A stretch of DNA of 64,000 bases from Carnegiea gigantea (taxonomy: Eukaryota; Streptophyta; Magnoliopsida; Caryophyllales; Cactaceae), in NCBI GenBank assembly GCA_029747015.1, contig JAKOGI010000053.1, positions 473,001-537,000 on the forward strand, in the 5' to 3' direction. The position numbers and the translations under genes are program-made. The stretch's first letter is position 1, and each line of letters opens with the position of its first letter. The notes below the pieces were generated by a model. That model worked only from the letters and a program-made list of their open reading frames with translations, did no database searches and was not told where the DNA came from. Shown here in pieces: positions 57,878 through 64,000 of the stretch.

Positions 57878-59304
57878 GTGATTTTCACAGTACCTTTCTG
57901 CCTAATTTATGCTCGGACTAATTATTATTTTTAGGTTTCTATTTGATTTTATTTTATTTTGCAGATATTGAATAATTCAGGAATAATGCCAAGAAAAAAT
58001 GAAGGAATGCTGAAAGCTAAAGATTTGGGCCAAATGGATGCAAACCCAAACCAAACCCAAACAAATAAATTAAAAAAATAAGTAAAAGCCGATCACTCTT
58101 GGCTCATGTGACCCGGCCATAATTCCCCCCTTTCTCTTTCTCTCTCCTCTCATTTCCCCTCTGCCCTGAAGAGCCCAAGCCCCTTCATTTTCGCCTCTGC
58201 TTCTTTTCATCTCCCCTGCTTTTCTTCTTCTTCAACCCTCTCACACCATTGCTTCTTCATCTCCCTCCTTGCAACGGTTACCCAGTTCATCATCAATTTC
58301 ATCTTCAATGCATCGGTTACAACAGGAACAAGGGAAGTAGTGAATGGTGGAGGGCAGAAGGTGGTCACGGCAGCTACAAATGAAGGGTTGTTCACCATTA
58401 GGGAGGGATCCAACGAGGTTTTAGGGTTTAGTTTAGTTTAAGTTTCAGCTTTAGTTAAATTTCAATTTCGATTCAGTGTTAGAAGTTCGATTGTAATTTT
58501 CTGGGTTTAGGGTGCGTGTTTGAAGGTTCTTCAATTTCAGATCTGTTTTCCAAGTTTTAATTTAAGTTGTTAATGTTGCATTTAGTTGATTTCATGTTTA
58601 GATTTCGAGATTTTCAATTTTCTGGGAGTTAGGGTTCAACTTCGAATTCTTGTGGCTTGATTTCAATTTCGATTTGTAGCCTACGATTTGCACGCATCAT
58701 TGAAGTTTGGTGTTGTTTGGGTTCTATTCGAATTGTTCAGTGAGTTGTTCGATTTCGTTGGATGTTTTCTCCCCTGATTCGTGCTCTTCTTCTTCCCCTT
58801 CTCCCTTGCTTCAATTTCCCTGTACTAGATTAAAATTGTGCTTGCGGATTTCTGATTTGCAATTACACTTGAGTCATATTCGAATTGGGTTTGCAATTTC
58901 TGGGTTTGCCTTCGCTGTTGTTACGCTGCTGTTCATTGTGAGTGAGTTGGATGCCCGGCCTAGCTTGACTGATTTTGCCCGTGCCCTATGCGATACTATT
59001 CGATGCTGTGCTAGATTCTGAAACTTTATGCCTGCTTTACTAACTATTTATGCTGGGTTTCGTATGCTATTTATGCTGTTCGTGTGTGGGTTATTCTGGA
59101 ACTTATAATACCTATTTTATGCTTGTTTTACTCATGTAAATTAGGATTCTAAAATCGTATTGTTAGAATAATAATTTGATTCAGGTTCTTGTCAATTTAG
59201 CATTTGAATTAGAATTCTAGTGGCCTAGGTTCACAACCATCCCTGAGGATGATACCCGTAATTCGTACAACGATAAACCGTATGCTTGCGGAAAATTCAC
59301 AACA
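57878..59304 (+). repeat. 5' LTR of the second Athila element
   Basis: 1427 bp, TGATTTTCAC...TTCACAACA. It shares its first bases and the pre-PBS end (CTTGCGG...AACAAGTTTTTG) with the LTR at 5834-7073. CT-rich DNA at about 58125-58260 and repeated GATTTCAATTTCGA-like text lie inside. Short frames in it have no recognisable domain. Confidence 0.82.
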
Positions 59305-59310
59305 AGTTTT

Positions 59311-59328
59311 TGCCGCCGTTGCCGGAGA
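59311..59328 (+). other. primer binding site, tRNA-Asp type (Athila 2)
   Basis: TGCCGCCGTTGCCGGAGA, six bases after the LTR, matches the tRNA-Asp site TGGCGCCGTTGCCGGGGA with two differences. Confidence 0.85.
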
Positions 59329-60172
59329 TGACGTTGTGAAATTTGGTTACATCGAGTCATAATTTAGTAATTGAGTCGCTTGAGCCGTTTTTGTTTTTAG
59401 TTTAGTTGTGTCGTAATTTTTTTTTTTTAATAGTTTAGTTTAGTTTTAGTTTTGAATTTAGTTTATATTTTGATTTGGATTTTTGTTTTTTGTTCAGATT
59501 AGTTTAAATTTAATTTTTAGATCTTTCATTGTTTAAAAAAATAAAAAAACAGTACTAATCAGTTTGGTTTTTGTGCAGCAAAAGAAGAAAGTAGCACTGC
59601 TCCAGAAATATTTAAAGCGTAGATTTTTTTTTTTTACCGCTTTTTGCATTCTGTTTGAATTTTTTGGAGCTGTTCTGGTTTAATTTTTGCTATATTAATA
59701 TGTTTCCTAGATTTAGAATAATTTTTAGAGTTTGTGTGAATTTTTGTGAAATTTTTGGAGCTGTCATGATTTTTCTGTAAATTTTGGACTTAATAATTTG
59801 TTTGCTTTTTTCTCCACTATTTGAGGACAGAATAAATTCGAAAAAAATTATATTTATGTCCCTTGTGATTGTGTGGATTTTTCTGTATATTTAGTTTTAA
59901 TTCTAGGAGTCTTGTTTTCTGTTCTAAATTTTATTTTTTGAATTAGGTTGTTTAGGTGTTGTTTTATTTATTTATTTTTAGTTTCTTTGTGTTTGTGCTT
60001 TCGTTTGAGTTTTGTTTACTTTCTGTTTGTAAATTGTCTTTAGTTTTGATTCACTCTTTTTTGTTTTGTTCTGTGGAAAGAAAGGAAAAAAAAACCAAAA
60101 AGAAAAAATTTAAAAAATTAAAAAAAAAGAAAAGACCAAAAATAGTACCTTTAGTAAGGGTGTGAGATTTAT
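59329..60172. other. Athila 2 untranslated leader
   Basis: About 840 bases of T-rich DNA with A runs (60085-60140), between the primer site and gag. No gene; a long leader before gag is usual in Athila elements. Confidence 0.7.
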
Positions 60173-61930
60173 ATGACTGGTTGGGTAAGAAATTCTGAAA
60201 ATAATCAACTTTTTAGGAGTGAACCTAACCCCGAGATTGAATTAACACCCAAATCTGTACCGAAGCCTAGAATCGAAGAAATGGTACAAGAAAGATCTTT
60301 GAGTAATATCTTTTGTCCTCCTAGGACTGCTTTGCCATCTTGTTTTACTATACCTGACCTTGGACCGAATATAACTTTTGAATTGAGACCTCACTACACT
60401 CAGATGCTCCCTAAATTTACTGGTTTAGAGAATGCTTATTTATTTTTGAGGAAATTCGAAGAAGCGTGTTCTATGATGCATTTCCCTAATATTTCCATTG
60501 ATGTTGTGCATATGAAATTGATTCCTTTTGCTTTGAAAGATTCTGCTAAATGTTGGATGTATGGCTTGGCTGCTAATTCTGTTGCTTCTTAGAATGATTT
60601 TGTACGATTGTTCTTAAGAAAATATTTTTTTAATGTCAAGACTGTTAAGTTGAGGAATGAGATTAATCAATTTGTATAACTTGATAGGGAATCATTTTGG
60701 AAATATTTTGATAGGTTCAAAAATTTGCTAGCCAAGTGTCCCCATCATGGTTTAGACCAGACACGTTTATGCCAGATTGTTTATGAAGGACTGGACCAAC
60801 AAACTAGAACTATGGTAGAGTCCATGTGTCAGGGTGGCTTTCTTTCTAAGAGCGCCACGGCTGCTCGGGACTTTTCAGAGGATTTAGCTGAGAAAACCAT
60901 ACAATGGGAAACTGCTCGTGATGACAGTCTAAGTTCTAGGATTATAAGGGGTGGATTGCATTCTATCTCTGATGTAAGTCACTTAGAGTCTAAGATTGCT
61001 GTTCTGGAAAACATGTTAAATGGATTGTCTCCCCAAATGCCCCAGATGTCTCAGACTTCTACTGTGTCTTGTTCCTACTGTCAGGCCTTAGATCATTCCT
61101 TAAGTGCATGTCCTTATTTTGCTCATCACTTAGCAACTGGACAAGAGCAAGTGAGTATAGCCTTCCAGAGACCAAAGAACGACCCATTTTTCTCTTATTA
61201 TAATCCAGGGTGGAGGAATCATCCTAATTTTTCTTGGAGTGATGGACCCAATGCTGCAATTCCTAACTCCCAATCTATTTCCCATCCTCCCAATTCTTTC
61301 CAAAGATCGGCTTTTTTAGGTGTGCCCAATGCACTTAGACCTCCACCCCCTGTAGCTCAAGCTCAACCTTCTCCTGGTTACACTGATATTGATAGAATGG
61401 AGAGGAGAATCAACAGTAATGTGAAGAGAATGATAAGTGCTAATATGGAGAAAATGATGCGAATGATGACTGAACAATTTTTTCAATTAGCATCATCTTC
61501 TAAGGAGTCAGGTACTTTTCCAAGTCAACCTGAGGTGAACCCTAAGGGTAACGCCTCTTCTTCTTCTGGTAACCCTAATGAGTCTGTGAGGAAAGTAAAT
61601 GCAGTGATATCTCTCCGTTCTGGTCGAGAGATTGATAACCAAGTTAGAAGTCCCAATGAGCCCTACAGGTATCCTCACTACTTCTTTCAGAATTCTTCTT
61701 CTTCTTCTTTACCTCCAAAGACTAGTTCATCCGGTGATCCAGGGGATGCTATTGATGGTGTCTCCAATGATTTTGATTCTCGTAATTCTCCTGAGTTACC
61801 ATCTAATGATGAAGAGCTTAAAGAGAAAGACTCCTCTGATTTAGTTGACCCTTCTCCTCCTAAGGGTTCTTCTTCTTCTTCTCCTTCTCCTTCTCCTTCT
61901 GAGAAAGTCCATATGCATTTACCTCCCTTT
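60173..61930 (+). pseudogene. Athila 2 gag
   Basis: Met at 60173 (MTGWVRNSENNQLF). Core blocks are LPKFTGLENAYLFLRKFEEA, LIPFALKDSAKCWMYGL and LLAKCPHHGLDQTRLCQIVY. Stops at 60590-60592 (TAG) and 60677-60679 (TAA) interrupt one frame, which then stays open from 60680 to 62572. A knuckle, CSYCQALDHSLSACP, lies at about 61069-61113. YNPGWRNHPNFSW and RKVNAVISLRSGREI are Athila hallmarks, and a Ser/Pro-rich low-complexity stretch follows (61690-61905). Confidence 0.9.
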
Positions 61931-62572
61931 TCCCATAGATTTAAGAAGAAAGACCAAGCTTATGTTGACAAGATACGAGGGACCTTTTCTCAAGTCAAGA
62001 TTAACATTCCCTTACCCGATGCTATTCAGCAAATGCCTCCATACGCTAGATTTCTAAAGGATTTGTGTATCACCAAGAGAGCCACTAGTGTCCCTAAAAA
62101 AGCTTTCTTAGCTTCTGGTGCTAGTCCTATCCTTTCTCACCAGATCCCAGTGAAGTATAAGGACCCCGGGTGCCCTACTATTTCTATAGTTATATGGGAC
62201 CAACTTATTCAGAGAGCTCTGCTCGATTTAGGGGCTAGTGTCAACTTGATGTCCTTCATTGAGTATAAGAGGTTAGGGTTATGTGAGTTGAAACCTACCA
62301 AGATGGTCATTCAATTAGCTGATAGATCAACCAGGTTGCCTAGGGGTATTGTTAAGGATGTGCTAATTAGAGTGGGTGAATTTATTTATCCAGTGGACTT
62401 TGTTGTAATTGAGACAGAGAAGGTGTCAAATTTGGCTAATCAAGTCCCTGTGATTCTAGGGCGTCCTTTCTTGGCCACCGCCAATGCCCTCATTAATTGC
62501 AGGAATGTAATGATGAGACTACCTTTTGGCAATATGACTATTGAATTGAACATCTTTAACATGCAAAGATAG
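61931..62572 (+). pseudogene. Athila 2 aspartic protease
   Basis: Continues the gag frame. The active site is DLGA at 62225-62236 (ALLDLGASVNLMS), intact, unlike the first Athila copy. Blocks MVIQLADRSTRLPRG, YPVDFVVIETEK and VPVILGRPFLATANALINC follow, then a stop at 62570-62572. This domain itself has no lesion, but upstream stops would prevent its normal synthesis. Confidence 0.9.
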
Positions 62573-62590
62573 CGCTCTGGATTTGATGAT

Positions 62591-64000
62591 ATGGAGTTTT
62601 CTACTCTTAACTGGGTGGAAGATTCTGTATTTGATGATGCTTTTGATGACGTGTTTGCTGCTGAGTATGAGTCATTTCCTGTAAATGATGAGCCTGAATG
62701 TGATGTGTTCGAGTTTGATGACTTGTACTCTACTGTTGATTGCTTGCTCACTATTATTTCTGAATCCGTGCATGAATCTGTTTCCCTTCCTCCTCTCGAA
62801 TTGAAGCCTCTTCCTGACTCTCTTAAGTATGCATTCCTAGGACCCGATAAATCTTTACCTGTCATTGTTGCTTCTGACCTAGACCGGGACTAAGAGGACA
62901 AACTCATTGCCTTACTTAGAGAGAACAAGGAAGTTATAGGTTGGACCTTAGGGGATATTAAGGGTATTAGTCCTTCTATTGTGTAACATAGAATTCATTT
63001 AGAGGACAGTGCTAAACCCTATCGAGACCGCCAAAGGCGTTTGAACCCAATTCTTCAGGAAGTAGTTAGGAAGGAAGTGTTAAGTGGCTAGACCATGGGA
63101 TTATTTATCCAATTTCTGATACTGAGTTGGTTAGCTCTGTTCAAGTTATTCCTAAGAAGACCAGTATTACCGTAATTAGGAATGGCAAAAACGAGTTAGT
63201 CCCTACTTGTGTCCGAGTTGGGTGGCGTATGTGCATCGATTATAGGAAACTAAATACTGCCAATAGAAAAGACCATTTTTCCCTTCCTTTCTTGGACTAA
63301 ATGTTAGAGAGGTTGGCTGGACATTCCTTCTACTGCTTTTTAGATGGATATTCTGGGTATAATCAGATCTCTATTGGTCCTGAGGATCAGGAGAAGACTA
63401 CTTTTACCTATCCATTTGGGACATATGCCTTTAGGCGAATGCCGTTTGGACTGTGCAATGCTCCTGCTACCTTTCAACGTTGCATGATTTCCATTTTCTC
63501 ATATTTAGTTGAACACTGCTTGGAAATTTTCATGGATGACTTTTCTGTGTTTGCGACTTCCTTTGATGAATGTTTATCTAATCTGAGAAAAGTGTTGGAA
63601 AGGTGTAGGGAGAAAAATTTAACTTTGAATTGGGAGAAGTGTCATTTTATGGTTAAAAAGGGAATAGTCTTAGACCACATTATTTCTAAAGATAGGATTA
63701 AAGTTGACAAGGCTAAGACTGATTTGATTGTCAATCTTCCCCCTCCCACCTGTGTGAAAGAGGTAAGGTCTTTTCCTGGATATGCTGGCTTCTATCGTCG
63801 ATTCATTAGAGACTTTAGTAAGATAGCAAAGCCCTTGACCAACTTGTTAGCTAAGGAGGTGCCCTTTCACTTCTCTGAGGACTGTCTTGTGGCCTTCACT
63901 AAGCTTAAAGAAGCCTTGACCTCTGCTCCCGTTCTTCATCCTCCCATCTGGGGAGAACCATTTGAATTGATGTGTGATGCATCTGATTATGCTGTTGGGA
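62591..64000 (+). pseudogene. Athila 2 reverse transcriptase (partial, start of RNase H)
   Basis: The linker (ELKPLPDSLKYAFLGPD) is followed by RT: NPILQEVVRKEV, WRMCIDYRKLNTANRKDHF, FLDGYSGYNQISIGPEDQEK, RMPFGLCNAPATFQRCM and the catalytic FMDD at 63529-63540, intact. Stops at 62891-62893, about 62984 and 63298-63300, and a single-base loss near 63083, interrupt it. The window ends in the RNase H start (LMCDASDYAVG). Confidence 0.9.

Larger units (their letters stand above)
57878..64000 (+). mobile_element. Athila-type Ty3/gypsy retrotransposon (runs off the window)
   Basis: 5' LTR (57878-59304), tRNA-Asp-type primer site (59311-59328), leader, gag, protease and RT in order, ending in the RNase H start at 64000. 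It belongs to the same lineage as the element at 1095-7073 but is clearly diverged and on the opposite strand. The 3' half and 3' LTR are outside the window. Several stops in gag and RT make it defective. Confidence 0.92.

Noticed and set aside
58707..59021. 104-codon Cys/Ser/Leu-rich frame resembling a secreted protein
   Set aside because: It lies wholly inside the Athila 2 LTR with no signal-peptide cleavage pattern or similarity I recognise.

Overview
This is a stretch of plant nuclear heterochromatin, almost certainly from an angiosperm. It is A+T-rich, and I see no intact host gene, rRNA array or tRNA gene. Nearly all of it is transposable elements and one endogenous pararetrovirus (EPRV), inserted into one another and decayed. 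Every large coding region carries stops or frameshifts, so the coding entries are mostly pseudogenes. All comparisons were made by eye, so identities and some boundaries are approximate.

Layout: (1) 1-989, A+T-rich with nothing recognised, then an (AT)n/(AC)n microsatellite. (2) 1095-7073, a minus-strand Athila-type Ty3/gypsy element with its 5' LTR, cut off inside integrase. (3) 7107-21600, an endogenous caulimovirid. Its first 3.9 kb is a near-perfect head-to-head palindrome (arms of about 1.9 kb, spacer 39 bp). It continues through coat protein, movement protein, two protease-like domains, RT, RNase H, a TAV-position ORF, promoter, leader and a first ORF. A Ty1/copia element (14188-18976, TSD AGCAG) splits its RNase H. 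(4) 21665-22334, trinucleotide repeats. (5) 22573-33240, a degraded minus-strand chromovirus-type Ty3/gypsy element with long LTRs, carrying an RTE-type LINE fragment.

(6) 33350-46500, a four-level nest: an unrecognised plant ORF is split by a CACTA transposon (34087-46249, TSD TAT), which is itself split by a hAT transposon (35973-40365, TSD GTTGTACG). (7) About 46530-55900, a minus-strand Sirevirus-like Ty1/copia element interrupted by a Cassandra TRIM (47504-48231) with 5S-rRNA-derived promoter sequence in its LTRs, and by an RTE LINE fragment (about 50243-51016, 19-bp TSD). A 0.6-kb (TA)n/(CA)n tract lies in its LTR region. (8) 55906-57877, a third RTE LINE fragment. (9) 57878-64000, a plus-strand Athila-type element (LTR, PBS, gag, protease, RT) that runs off the window.

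Target-site duplications give a relative history: the copia insertion postdates the EPRV; the hAT postdates the CACTA, which postdates the split ORF; the Cassandra and LINE insertions postdate the Sirevirus. The two EPRV arms share some nonsense codons and differ at others, so they were probably duplicated from one already defective copy. The least ordinary observations are the EPRV palindrome, its two tandem retropepsin-like domains, and the ORF whose halves now lie 12 kb apart.
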